A DNA stretch of 64,000 nt, from assembly GCF_030409845.1 (NCBI RefSeq), contig NZ_JAUFQQ010000003.1, forward strand, positions 868,001-932,000, read 5' to 3'. The translations under genes were made by a program, and so were the position numbers. The notes beneath the pieces were generated by a model that was not told the DNA's origin, searched no databases, and worked only from the letters and a program-made list of their open reading frames with translations. Source of the DNA: Flavobacterium branchiarum. Lineage in GTDB: Bacteria > Bacteroidota > Bacteroidia > Flavobacteriales > Flavobacteriaceae. Shown piece by piece: positions 9,026 to 16,561 of this stretch (position 1 is its first letter; each line of letters begins with the position of its first letter).

Positions 9026-10207
9026 TTATAATTTGAAATAATCGATATAAGTATTTAGATCTTTATCTCCACGGCCTGATAAATTGATAACCACAATCTC
9101 GTCAGGACCAAATTTCTTTTGCTCTAGAACTGCAAATGCATGCGCACTTTCGATTGCTGGAATTATTCCTTCCGTTTTAGATAATTGTAAACCAAATTGC
9201 ATTGCTTCATCGTCGGTAATCGAAATAAATTCGGCTCTACCAGAAGCAAATAAATGGGCGTGCATTGGACCAACTCCTGGGTAATCTAATCCTGCAGATA
9301 TTGAATAAGGCTCGGTAATTTGACCGTCGGGAGTTTGCATTAATAATGTTTTACTACCGTGAATGATTCCTATTTTTCCTAATGCAGATGTTGCTGCACT
9401 TTCGCCAGAATTAACACCTAAACCAGCTGCTTCAACTGCAATGATGTTTACGTCTTTTTCGTCAAGGAAATGATAAAATGCTCCAGCAGCATTACTTCCT
9501 CCACCTACGCAAGCAATAACGTGATCTGGGTTTTCTCGACCTTCTTTTTCTAATAATTGTGCTTTTATTTCGGCAGAAATTACACTTTGAAAACGAGCTA
9601 CCATATCAGGATAAGGATGTGGGCCAACTACTGAACCAATGATGTAATAGGTGTCAACAGGATTATTAATCCAATCACGAATGGCTTCGTTTGTAGCATC
9701 TTTTAAGGTTTTTGAACCAGAAAGTGCTGGACGAACTTCGGCTCCTAGCATTTTCATACGTGCCACATTTGGAGCCTGACGCTTAATGTCGATTTCTCCC
9801 ATATACACGATACATTGCATTCCCATTAAAGCACAAACGGTAGCTGTTGCAACACCGTGCTGTCCTGCTCCAGTTTCGGCAATAATTCGGTTTTTACCCA
9901 AACGTTTTGCGAGTAAAATTTGTCCAATGGTATTGTTTACTTTATGCGCTCCTGTGTGGCATAAGTCTTCTCTTTTTAAATATATTTTGGTATTGTATTT
10001 TTCTGAAAGTCTTTTTGCAAAATACAATGGAGTAGGGCGACCTACGTAATCTTTTAGCAAAGCATCAAACTCAGCTTTAAAGCTTGGTTCTTCGGTTATT
10101 TTTAAATAATTCTGACGTAGTTCTTCTACATTAGGATATAGCATTTCGGGAATGTAAGCTCCACCAAATTCGCCGTAATAACCTTTTTCATTAACGTTGT
10201 ATGACAT
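9026..10207 (-). CDS. trpB: Tryptophan synthase beta chain
   Basis: A 393-aa PLP enzyme that joins indole and serine to give tryptophan. The PLP lysine lies in [15 protein letters not shown] (about 82-96). The phosphate-binding loop is [10 protein letters not shown], and [12 protein letters not shown] is the beta-subunit signature. It is a TrpB1-type subunit of normal length that needs the alpha subunit for substrate channelling. The gene follows trpF after 3 bp and is followed by the nitrilase-type gene after 22 bp. Confidence 0.98.
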   Translation of the reverse strand: MSYNVNEKGYYGEFGGAYIPEMLYPNVEELRQNYLKITEEPSFKAEFDALLKDYVGRPTPLYFAKRLSEKYNTKIYLKREDLCHTGAHKVNNTIGQILLAKRLGKNRIIAETGAGQHGVATATVCALMGMQCIVYMGEIDIKRQAPNVARMKMLGAEVRPALSGSKTLKDATNEAIRDWINNPVDTYYIIGSVVGPHPYPDMVARFQSVISAEIKAQLLEKEGRENPDHVIACVGGGSNAAGAFYHFLDEKDVNIIAVEAAGLGVNSGESAATSALGKIGIIHGSKTLLMQTPDGQITEPYSISAGLDYPGVGPMHAHLFASGRAEFISITDDEAMQFGLQLSKTEGIIPAIESAHAFAVLEQKKFGPDEIVVINLSGRGDKDLNTYIDYFKL

Positions 10208-10210
10208 GAT

Positions 10211-10897
10211 TTATTTTTTTATGATGTTATGTGTTGAAACGCATCGCAATGCATCTACATTTTTTAATCCGGGTTCGATTTCAAACTTACTATTTACATC
10301 GATGGCATAAATGGGTAAATTGGTTTTCGAGATTTCTTTTATAGCTTCTAATTCTTCAATTCCAATACCGCCGCTAAGGAAGAATGGTTTTGTTGAATTG
10401 TATTTGTTTAATATTCTCCAATCGAAAGTGGTTCCGTTACCGCCGGGTAATTTTCCTTTAGTATCAAAAAGGAAATAATCACAAACCGATTCGTATGATT
10501 TTAATACTCCAAAATCAAAATTATCATCGGCAGAAAAGACTTTGATAAGTTCGATTTTAGGATCTATTTTATTTCTTAGCCCTTGGCAAAATTCAACCGA
10601 TTCATGACCATGTAATTGTATGGCTTGCAAATCGTATTTCAAAATTTTACTGCTAATCTCTTCCTGACTTTGATTTACAAAAACCCCAACTTTTTTTATT
10701 GATTTTGGTAAATCAGGAAGGATTCCGTTAAAATACCGAGCTGATTTTTCCCAGAAGATAAATCCCATATAATCGGGTAGGAGCGAGCCTACTTCGATTA
10801 TGTTTTCGGGATATTTCATACCGCAGATTTTTATCCCCACCCCAGCCCTCCCCAAAGGGAAGGGAGTTGATTCGTTAGTTGTATCTTCTTTTTTCAT
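10211..10897 (-). CDS. trpF: Phosphoribosylanthranilate isomerase with a repeat-derived N-terminal extension
   Basis: A 228-aa TIM-barrel enzyme converting phosphoribosylanthranilate to CdRP. Conserved segments are IKICGMK (23-29, catalytic Cys), DYMGFIF, QLHGHE and FLSGGIG. Normal proteins start directly with the IKICGMK strand; here about 22 residues precede it. Those codons, STPFPLGRAGVGI, come from a GC-rich palindrome-like stretch at 10833-10867 that looks like a short interspersed repeat inserted into the gene start. The frame stays open, so the enzyme is probably functional. The ATG at 10897 is the only good start upstream of the catalytic motif. Confidence 0.93.
   Translation of the reverse strand: MKKEDTTNESTPFPLGRAGVGIKICGMKYPENIIEVGSLLPDYMGFIFWEKSARYFNGILPDLPKSIKKVGVFVNQSQEEISSKILKYDLQAIQLHGHESVEFCQGLRNKIDPKIELIKVFSADDNFDFGVLKSYESVCDYFLFDTKGKLPGGNGTTFDWRILNKYNSTKPFFLSGGIGIEELEAIKEISKTNLPIYAIDVNSKFEIEPGLKNVDALRCVSTHNIIKK
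10833..10867. repeat. GC-rich short interspersed repeat inside trpF
   Basis: The stretch with CCCCACCCCAGCCCTCCCC followed by AAAGGGAAGGGAG is strikingly rich in C and G in a genome that is otherwise AT-rich. I recall this type of sequence from intergenic repeats of Bacteroidota. A related fragment, CCCCCTTTGGTGG, lies between trpF and trpC at 10919-10931. Here it codes for the N-terminal extension of TrpF. Confidence 0.6.
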
Positions 10898-10939
10898 TTT
10901 ATCCGATAGTTTATAATTCCCCCTTTGGTGGTTAGGACA

Positions 10940-11719
10940 TTATAGTTGCTTTATAAATTCTTTTGCTGCTTGTCCAGCATTATCAGTTTTCATGAAATTC
11001 TCACCAATCAAGAATCCTTTGTAACCGTAAGGTTTTAATTCGGTAATGGCTTCGATAGATGAAATTCCGCTTTCTGAAACTTTTACAAATTCATCAGGAA
11101 TCTGTGCAGCAAGTTGTTTACTGAAATCCAAGCTTACTTCAAATGTTTTTAGGTTTCTGTTATTAACCCCAATCATGTCTAATGTTGGCATGATTGATTT
11201 TTCTAGCTCTTCTTGATTGTGAACTTCTAGTAAAACTTCTAATCCTAATTGTTTAGCAAATGAAGATAGTGATTTGATTTCTTCTCTTGTTAAAACTGCA
11301 GCGATAAGCAAAATTAAATCGGCTCCAAATGCTTTGGCTTCTAATATCTGGTATTCATCTACAATGAATTCTTTTCGCAATAGCGGAATATTCACGGATG
11401 CTCTCGCTAAAAGTAAATCGTCAATCGAACCACCAAAATATTTCCCATCGGTTAAAACAGAAATTCCACAAGCGCCAGCATTTTCATATCCTTTTACGAC
11501 TTCTTCTACCGTAAAATTTTGATTTATTATCGATTTTGATGGCGAACGACGTTTGTGCTCTGCTATGATTCCAGTACTGCTTTTGCTCAATCTCTGACGT
11601 AATGAAATTGTTTTTCTTTCAAAGAAAACCGAAGCCTCAAGTTGTGAAACAGGAATGATTGATTTCTTGAGTACAACTTCTCTTTGCTTGTCGAATATTA
11701 TTTTATCGAGTATGTTCAT
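10940..11719 (-). CDS. trpC: Indole-3-glycerol phosphate synthase
   Basis: A 259-aa TIM-barrel enzyme that closes the ring of CdRP to give indole-3-glycerol phosphate. Family signatures are GIIAEHKRRSPSKS near 50-63 (catalytic Lys), LLRKEFIVDEYQILEA near 114-129, LLEVHNQEE and IGVNNRNLKTFEV. Length is normal. TrpC and TrpF are separate proteins here, unlike in E. coli. It lies between trpD (about 195 bp upstream) and trpF (42 bp downstream). Confidence 0.97.
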   Translation of the reverse strand: MNILDKIIFDKQREVVLKKSIIPVSQLEASVFFERKTISLRQRLSKSSTGIIAEHKRRSPSKSIINQNFTVEEVVKGYENAGACGISVLTDGKYFGGSIDDLLLARASVNIPLLRKEFIVDEYQILEAKAFGADLILLIAAVLTREEIKSLSSFAKQLGLEVLLEVHNQEELEKSIMPTLDMIGVNNRNLKTFEVSLDFSKQLAAQIPDEFVKVSESGISSIEAITELKPYGYKGFLIGENFMKTDNAGQAAKEFIKQL

Positions 11720-11914
11720 GTTTTGTTGTTTAATATTTAAAAATTAAAAGATTGAAAAATTTAAAAATTCTGTATGTCAATAAATTAATTTTTAATTTTA
11801 GTACTTAAGTATTTTATGAAATTGGATAGGTCTTGAAATTTTTATTTGATGACTCAAAACTATCTGTGCTCTAATCATTAAATTACTAAATCTTTCAATT
11901 TTTCAATCAAATTT
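11720..11914. other. AT-rich spacer within the trp operon
   Basis: This 195-bp gap between trpD and trpC holds no gene. It contains short AT-rich near-repeats: one AAAGATTGAAAAATT-like unit near 11750 and an inverted counterpart near 11890. No terminator with a T-run was seen, so transcription probably passes through. Confidence 0.5.
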
Positions 11915-12907
11915 CTATTTGCTTAATTCTTGTAATGTTTGTAATGCTTTATATCCTTTTCCAGAAAATAAACTTTCTTTTGCCAATTCAAAACCTTCTT
12001 GAGGTGAGCATTTTGTGACTGTTGCAATTGCCATTGCGGCGTTAGCACAAACGACATTATTCTGTGCTTCAGTTCCTTTTCCAGAAATGATAGTTGAGAA
12101 CATTTCAGCTGATTCTTCGATTGTTTTTCCTCCTTCAATTTCGCTTTGCGCTAAAAGACGAACGCCAAAATCACTTGGGTTTAGCATTCCTTCCATTGTG
12201 CTAGTAATAATCTTTGTTGGGCCAGTTAATGAAACTTCATCATAACCGTCAAGCGAATGTAGAATAGTAAAATTCACATTTGTATTTTGATATAAATAAG
12301 CATACATTCTAGCCAATTCTAGATTAAATACCCCTACCAATTGATTGTTTGGAAATGATGGATTTACCATTGGTCCCAACATATTAAAGAAAGTTTTAAC
12401 AGCTAGTTCTTTTCTTATCGGACCTACGTTTTTCATTGCTGGGTGAAACAATGGAGCGTGGAGTACACAAATTCCAGCTTTATCGATACATTTTTCAATG
12501 AAATCGGCATCATTTGTAAATTTGATTCCCATTTTTTCCATCACGTTGCTAGATCCAGAAATAGAAGAAACTCCGTAATTACCATGTTTGGCTACTTTTA
12601 TTCCAGCTCCAGCAGCAACAAAAGAGGCTAAAGTTGAGATATTGAAAGTGTCTTTTCCGTCACCACCAGTTCCGCATAAGTCGATAGTATTGTAAGCAGA
12701 TAAATCTACACGGATACATAAGTCCAATAAGGCTTCACGAAAACCTGCCAATTCATCGATGCTAATGCTTCGCATCATAAATATGGTTAGGAAAGCCGAT
12801 ATCTGGCTCGGATTATAAGCTCCATTTGATATGTTAATCAATACATTTTTAGCCTCTTCTTTCGTAAGGACTTCATGATTGATTAATTTATTTAATATAT
12901 TTTTCAT
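11915..12907 (-). CDS. trpD: Anthranilate phosphoribosyltransferase
   Basis: A 330-aa enzyme that transfers phosphoribose from PRPP to anthranilate. The PRPP-binding loop DLCGTGGDGKDTFNIST (about 76-92) and the anthranilate-site segment AKHGNYGVSSISGSSNVME (about 105-123) are intact. FLTIFMMRSISIDELAGF marks the N-terminal helical domain. It is an unfused TrpD of normal length. The gene follows a GNAT acetyltransferase gene (about 78 bp gap) in the trp operon. Confidence 0.97.
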   Translation of the reverse strand: MKNILNKLINHEVLTKEEAKNVLINISNGAYNPSQISAFLTIFMMRSISIDELAGFREALLDLCIRVDLSAYNTIDLCGTGGDGKDTFNISTLASFVAAGAGIKVAKHGNYGVSSISGSSNVMEKMGIKFTNDADFIEKCIDKAGICVLHAPLFHPAMKNVGPIRKELAVKTFFNMLGPMVNPSFPNNQLVGVFNLELARMYAYLYQNTNVNFTILHSLDGYDEVSLTGPTKIITSTMEGMLNPSDFGVRLLAQSEIEGGKTIEESAEMFSTIISGKGTEAQNNVVCANAAMAIATVTKCSPQEGFELAKESLFSGKGYKALQTLQELSK

Positions 12908-12985
12908 TTTTTATTTTTAAGTTTCTTAGCGACTCAGACTCTAAGTTTCTAAGTTTTTTACTGTAAACTGCGACTGAATACTTTC
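12908..12985. repeat. Heptad-type intergenic repeats between GNAT gene and trpD
   Basis: The gap holds a unit of the AGTTTCTTAGCGACTCAGAC kind near 12920-12950 and one of the AAACTGCGACTGAATACT kind at 12964-12981. Both families recur in other spacers of this operon. Confidence 0.55.
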
Positions 12986-13393
12986 TTAATGTTCATAACC
13001 TTGATAAATCCACATAGGTTCTGTATTCCCTGCGCGTTCAAATCCATTTTTTTTGTAAAAATCAATTGACTTTCCATCAGCAGTAAGCATTTGCATATGG
13101 AAATGACTATATTTTTCCTGCATTTTATCACAGATCATTTTACCGATTCCTTTTCCTTGATATTCTGGAAGAATTAATAAATGTGGATAATAAACAGTTA
13201 AATAACCGTCTGAAATTGCATTTCCTAGTCCAATTAATTTTTTTCCTTCCCAAGCTGTAATTAAAGTTTCAGAATTTAAAAGGCCTTTGTATAATAAGTC
13301 TGGTTTTTCAGCCGAACTCCATTCGTTTGCTATATACAACGGTAATATATCTTCAATATTAATTTCTTTTGTTTCTAAAATTGATACTTCCAT
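12986..13393 (-). CDS. GNAT-family N-acetyltransferase
   Basis: A 135-aa single-domain GCN5-related acetyltransferase. The acetyl-CoA loop is ILPEYQGKGIGKMICDKM (about 77-94, the Q/RxxGxG/A motif), and FYKKNGFERAG is the usual C-terminal strand-helix. The acceptor substrate is unknown. It sits inside the trp operon between trpG and trpD on the same strand, separated from both by repeat-bearing spacers. I see no reason to assign it a role in tryptophan synthesis. Confidence 0.85.
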   Translation of the reverse strand: MEVSILETKEINIEDILPLYIANEWSSAEKPDLLYKGLLNSETLITAWEGKKLIGLGNAISDGYLTVYYPHLLILPEYQGKGIGKMICDKMQEKYSHFHMQMLTADGKSIDFYKKNGFERAGNTEPMWIYQGYEH

Positions 13394-13504
13394 TTTTTTT
13401 GAATTACTAAGGTTCTTATAATTTTAGTATTCAGTCTCAGTTTACAGTCTTAACTGTGACTGAAAGCTGCGACTGAAAATTGATTACTGTGACTAAAAGT
13501 AAAA
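13394..13504. repeat. Degenerate GACTGAAA-type repeats between trpG and GNAT gene
   Basis: The spacer contains a run of imperfect 7-base-periodic units such as AACTGTGACTGAAAGCTGC (13446-13464) followed by GACTGAAAATTG, with an inverted partner, GTATTCAGTCTCAGTTT, at 13427-13443. The same units are found at 14115-14145 and 14689-14863. Confidence 0.6.
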
Positions 13505-14071
13505 CTAGCTCTTAATCCAATTCTCTAGCATTTTCTTTCCGTTTGGTGTTAGTACACTTTCTGGATGAAATTGAACGCCGCGAACATCATAGGTTCTGTG
13601 TCTTAATGACATTACTTGACCGTTTTCATCGTAAGAAGTTGCTTCAAGAACATCAGGTAAACTTGCGTCGACAACCCATGAATGATAACGACCAACTTCA
13701 AATTCTTTTTCTAAGCCTTCAAATAAAAGCTCGTCGTCTACGACAGTTTTTACATTTGTAGCAACGCCATGATAAACTTTGTCAAGGTTTGAAAGTGTTC
13801 CGCCAAAAACTTCACCAATTGCTTGTTGTCCTAAGCAAACGCCAAGAATACTTTTTGTAGGTGCGTATTTTTGAATAACAGCTTTTAATAAACCAGCTTC
13901 GTCTGGAACTCCTGGGCCAGGTGAAAGTAATATTTTATCGAAAATTGCAATTTCATCAATATCAAACTCATCATTTCTATATACGGTTACTTCACAATCT
14001 AAATCTTCTAGATAATGTACAAGATTGTAAGTGAAGCTATCGTAGTTGTCTATTACTAATATTTTTTTCAT
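13505..14071 (-). CDS. trpG: Anthranilate synthase component II (glutamine amidotransferase)
   Basis: A 188-aa class I amidotransferase that supplies ammonia to TrpE. The nucleophile is Cys79 in LGVCLGQQAIG, and the His169/Glu171 pair lies in VQFHPES. The oxyanion loop is LLSPGPGVPDEAG. Length is normal. In some bacteria the same subunit also serves PabB; no pabB lies in this window. The gene follows a small lipoprotein gene and precedes the GNAT gene, all on the minus strand. Confidence 0.96.
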   Translation of the reverse strand: MKKILVIDNYDSFTYNLVHYLEDLDCEVTVYRNDEFDIDEIAIFDKILLSPGPGVPDEAGLLKAVIQKYAPTKSILGVCLGQQAIGEVFGGTLSNLDKVYHGVATNVKTVVDDELLFEGLEKEFEVGRYHSWVVDASLPDVLEATSYDENGQVMSLRHRTYDVRGVQFHPESVLTPNGKKMLENWIKS

Positions 14072-14156
14072 TTTTTTAAGGTTCTAAGTTGCTAAGATTC
14101 TGAGTTACTAAGTTTTTAAACTGTGTCTGAATACTGAAACTGGCAGCTGATTTATT

Positions 14157-14615
14157 TTATTTTTCTCGAACGTATTTTTCGACTATTATTCTATTTATTC
14201 CTAGTTTTTCAATTTTTTCAACTCCTTTTTGAATTAAAGTATCATTTTTAATTTTTACTGTAAATTCAAATTTGCTGTTTTCCCAATCTCTATTATTGAA
14301 ATATTCTAAATTCTCTGTGTATGTACTATCTTTTAAAGTATATTTTCCTCCACCTCCGAAGAAAAGGGCATCTTCTTTTTTACCATTATTTAGGTCATGA
14401 TTAAAGAATGCAAAGTGAGAGTCATTTATAATTTTAATCATTTTGGTTTTTGGGTCGAATGTTGAAAAAGTGGAATCCTTTTCGGTTGTCTCTGCCGAAA
14501 TAAGTCGCCAGGTTCCTTCGATATCTTTTTTAGCTGTTGCAGATTCTTGCTTGTTTTTATCATTACAAGAGCTTAAAAAAGTCATAACCAATAATAATGC
14601 GATAGCGTTTTTCAT
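14157..14615 (-). CDS. Small lipoprotein of unknown function in the trp operon
   Basis: A 152-aa protein with a lipoprotein signal: a hydrophobic stretch after MKN and the lipobox FLSSC with Cys17. Residues about 30-150 read GTWRLISAETTEKDS...KMIKIINDSHFAFF..., then GGGKYTLKDSTYTENLEYF, resembling the small lipocalin-like proteins of Bacteroidota that begin with G-x-W. It should be membrane-anchored in the periplasm or at the surface. Its place between trpE and trpG is odd for a lipoprotein. Function unknown. Confidence 0.8.
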   Translation of the reverse strand: MKNAIALLLVMTFLSSCNDKNKQESATAKKDIEGTWRLISAETTEKDSTFSTFDPKTKMIKIINDSHFAFFNHDLNNGKKEDALFFGGGGKYTLKDSTYTENLEYFNNRDWENSKFEFTVKIKNDTLIQKGVEKIEKLGINRIIVEKYVREK

Positions 14616-14688
14616 TTTTTTAGGTTTTTTTGGTTTAGTTTTTAGGTTGTTTAATTTTTCGTTTCAAGTTTTATTTTGTTTCAAGTTT

Positions 14689-14863
14689 GCAAACCGAGAC
14701 TGGATACTTTTTCAGCATCTCGTTTCGAACTGATGACTGCAAACCGAGACTGAATACTTTTTTTCAGCATCACGTTTCAAACTGATGACTATAAACTGCG
14801 ACTGAATATTTTTTTTTAGCATTTCGTTCGTAACTGATAACTGAAAACTGTGACTGAATACTA
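14689..14863. repeat. Tandem 50-52 bp repeat (3.4 copies) downstream of trpE
   Basis: Three successive units begin at 14689, 14739 and 14791, with a partial fourth at 14843 that ends on the trpE stop codon. Each unit has an AAACYGNGACTGAATACT core, a T-run, then CAGCATCNCGTTTC and AACTGATGACT. Shorter copies of the core occur in other spacers of the operon. No coding potential was seen. Confidence 0.8.
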
Positions 14864-16261
14864 GATTTTCTCTGCCATTTCTAAAGCAGTATTTAATGCT
14901 CTTAATTTGTTATATACTTCTTGCATTTCGCTTTCTTCGTCAGAGCTTGCAACAATTCCAGCTCCTGCTTGACAGTGCAATTGATGGTTTTTACTTAAGA
15001 AAGTTCGAATCATAATAGCGTGATTAAAATTACCTTCAAAGTCCATTACACCAATAGCGCCACCATAAAAATTACGATTGGTTTTTTCGTACTCTTCTAT
15101 AAGTTGCATCGCTCTGTGTTTTGGTGCTCCGCTTAATGTTCCAGCAGGAAAAGTATCGGCAACAACTTGCATTGTAGTGGCTTTTTCATGTAGTTGTCCA
15201 GTAACTTTAGATACTAAGTGAATGACATGAGAGAAAAACTGAACTTCACGATATTTCTCTACGTTTACATCATGTCCGTTACGACTTAAATCATTTCTAG
15301 CTAAATCAACTAACATAACGTGTTCGCTATTTTCTTTTTTATCTTCTGATAATTGTTTTGCCAAGACAGCATCTTGTTCGTCGTTACCAGTTCTTTTGAA
15401 AGTTCCAGCAATAGGATGGATTTCTGCTTTTCTATCTTTTACAATAATTTGTGCTTCGGGCGAAGACCCAAATATTTTAAAATCTCCGTAATCAAAGAAG
15501 AATAAATAAGGAGAAGGGTTGATACTTCTTAAGGCTCTATACACATTAAATTCATCTCCTTTAAATCCTTGTGTAAATCTGCGAGACAAAACCAATTGGA
15601 ATACATCACCACGGAAACAATGTTTTTTTGCTAATGCTACATTGTGCTTAAATTCTTCATCGGTTAAGTTAGAGAATCCTTCTCCTTCTTTTGTAAATTG
15701 GTAAGAAGCAATGTTTCTAGACTGTAATAATTGTTCAATTTCCGAGATGTTATTTCTTCCATCTACACTATGACAAAAAATGTATGCCTCGTTTTTAAAG
15801 TGATTTATTGCTATTATGTTTTGGTATACAGCATAATATACATCTGGAATAGAAATACTATTGTCTTTTTTTGCAATGGATACTTTTTCAAAATAACGAA
15901 CGGCATCGTATGAAATATAGCCGAATAATCCGTTGTTGATGAATTTAAAATCATTTTTCTCCGACTTGAATTGTCCTGAAAATTCCTGAATAACCTCTGG
16001 AATGTTAGTAGAACTATCAACAGCTATTTTTTCTGAAGTTCCATCGGGATAGATTTTAGAAATAGTTTCGTTCTCGATTTTAATGCTTGCAATAGGGTTA
16101 CAGCAGATATACGAGAAACTATTATCGTTTCCGTGATAATCGCTACTTTCCAAAAGCAAGCTATTAGGAAATTTGTCTCTAATTTTGAAATAAATGCTCA
16201 CCGGTGTTACTGTGTCAGCAAGGATTTGTTTGTAGTGTGTGTTGAGTATAAAAGGTTTCAA
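14861..16261 (-). CDS. trpE: Anthranilate synthase component I (TTG start)
   Basis: A 466-aa chorismate-utilising enzyme that makes anthranilate with TrpG. The tryptophan feedback site LLESS is intact at about 36-40. The catalytic core carries FQLVLSRRF, GSSPE, HPIAGT, ELxExKENSEHVMLVDLARND, SGAPKHRAM and GGAIGV. The frame starts with TTG at 16261; no ATG lies between the upstream stop and the LLESS region, and the first residues (KPFILNTHYKQILADTVTPV) fit family N-termini. TTG is therefore very likely the true start. It is the first structural gene of the trp operon and lies just behind an attenuator. Confidence 0.96.
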   Translation of the reverse strand: MKPFILNTHYKQILADTVTPVSIYFKIRDKFPNSLLLESSDYHGNDNSFSYICCNPIASIKIENETISKIYPDGTSEKIAVDSSTNIPEVIQEFSGQFKSEKNDFKFINNGLFGYISYDAVRYFEKVSIAKKDNSISIPDVYYAVYQNIIAINHFKNEAYIFCHSVDGRNNISEIEQLLQSRNIASYQFTKEGEGFSNLTDEEFKHNVALAKKHCFRGDVFQLVLSRRFTQGFKGDEFNVYRALRSINPSPYLFFFDYGDFKIFGSSPEAQIIVKDRKAEIHPIAGTFKRTGNDEQDAVLAKQLSEDKKENSEHVMLVDLARNDLSRNGHDVNVEKYREVQFFSHVIHLVSKVTGQLHEKATTMQVVADTFPAGTLSGAPKHRAMQLIEEYEKTNRNFYGGAIGVMDFEGNFNHAIMIRTFLSKNHQLHCQAGAGIVASSDEESEMQEVYNKLRALNTALEMAEKI

Positions 16262-16311
16262 TGTGTTGTTTTTTTAAGTTTAGTATATTGTTTTTTAAAA
16301 AAGTTTAGCCC

Positions 16312-16379
16312 AAAAAAAAAGGCCTGTCGTGATGACAAGCCTTTCATATTTATAGTTCGAATAATACTATAGGAAGCTT
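16312..16379 (-). promoter_or_regulatory. trp attenuator: antiterminator and terminator hairpins
   Basis: On the minus strand, after the leader peptide, AAGCUU (16379-16374) and UAUAGU (16371-16366) can pair with AGGCUU of the terminator arm and ACUAUA (16356-16351), making an antiterminator. The competing terminator pairs AGGCUUGUC (16342-16334) with GACAGGCCU (16328-16320), one U-G wobble, 5-nt loop, and is followed by a run of U at 16319-16312. The AAGCUU arm starts 4 nt after the leader stop codon. A ribosome finishing the leader would cover it and let the terminator form. Confidence 0.88.
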
Positions 16380-16382
16380 AGT

Positions 16383-16439
16383 TCACGACGTCTGACGTAA
16401 ATTGTTCCACCACCAAGTATTATTTGTAATTGTTTTCAT
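16383..16439 (-). CDS. trpL: trp leader peptide with three consecutive Trp codons
   Basis: An 18-codon frame from the ATG at 16439 to the TGA at 16383 reads MKTITNNTWWWNNLRQTS. Three tandem UGG codons in so short a peptide just ahead of a terminator and trpE are the hallmark of transcription attenuation. When charged tRNA-Trp is scarce the ribosome stalls at codons 9-11, leaving the antiterminator arm free. The leader lies about 122 bp upstream of the trpE start and was too short for normal ORF calling. Confidence 0.92.
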   Translation of the reverse strand: MKTITNNTWWWNNLRQTS

Positions 16440-16456
16440 AACTGTTTTTGTTGGTA

Positions 16457-16464
16457 CAAATATA
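16457..16464 (-). promoter_or_regulatory. Putative -7 element (TATATTTG) of the trp operon
   Basis: This minus-strand octamer fits TAnnTTTG and lies 18 bp upstream of the trpL ATG, giving a leader transcript starting near 16450. No clear -33 TTG was found at the usual distance. Confidence 0.55.
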
Positions 16465-16561
16465 TAAATGTAATTTGAGTATTCGTGTACATTGTTTTAA
16501 AAAAAATATATATTTTTTTCAGTTTTTTGTTAAATTTATTTACGAGTCCCTTTTTAACAGT

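Noticed and set aside
12443..12631. Antisense open frames inside trpD, trpB, cydA and other genes
   Set aside because: They lie opposite strongly conserved coding sequence and show no protein family pattern.
16312..16379. T-box or tryptophan riboswitch ahead of trpE
   Set aside because: There is no T-box sequence or specifier loop; the WWW leader peptide with competing hairpins explains the region.
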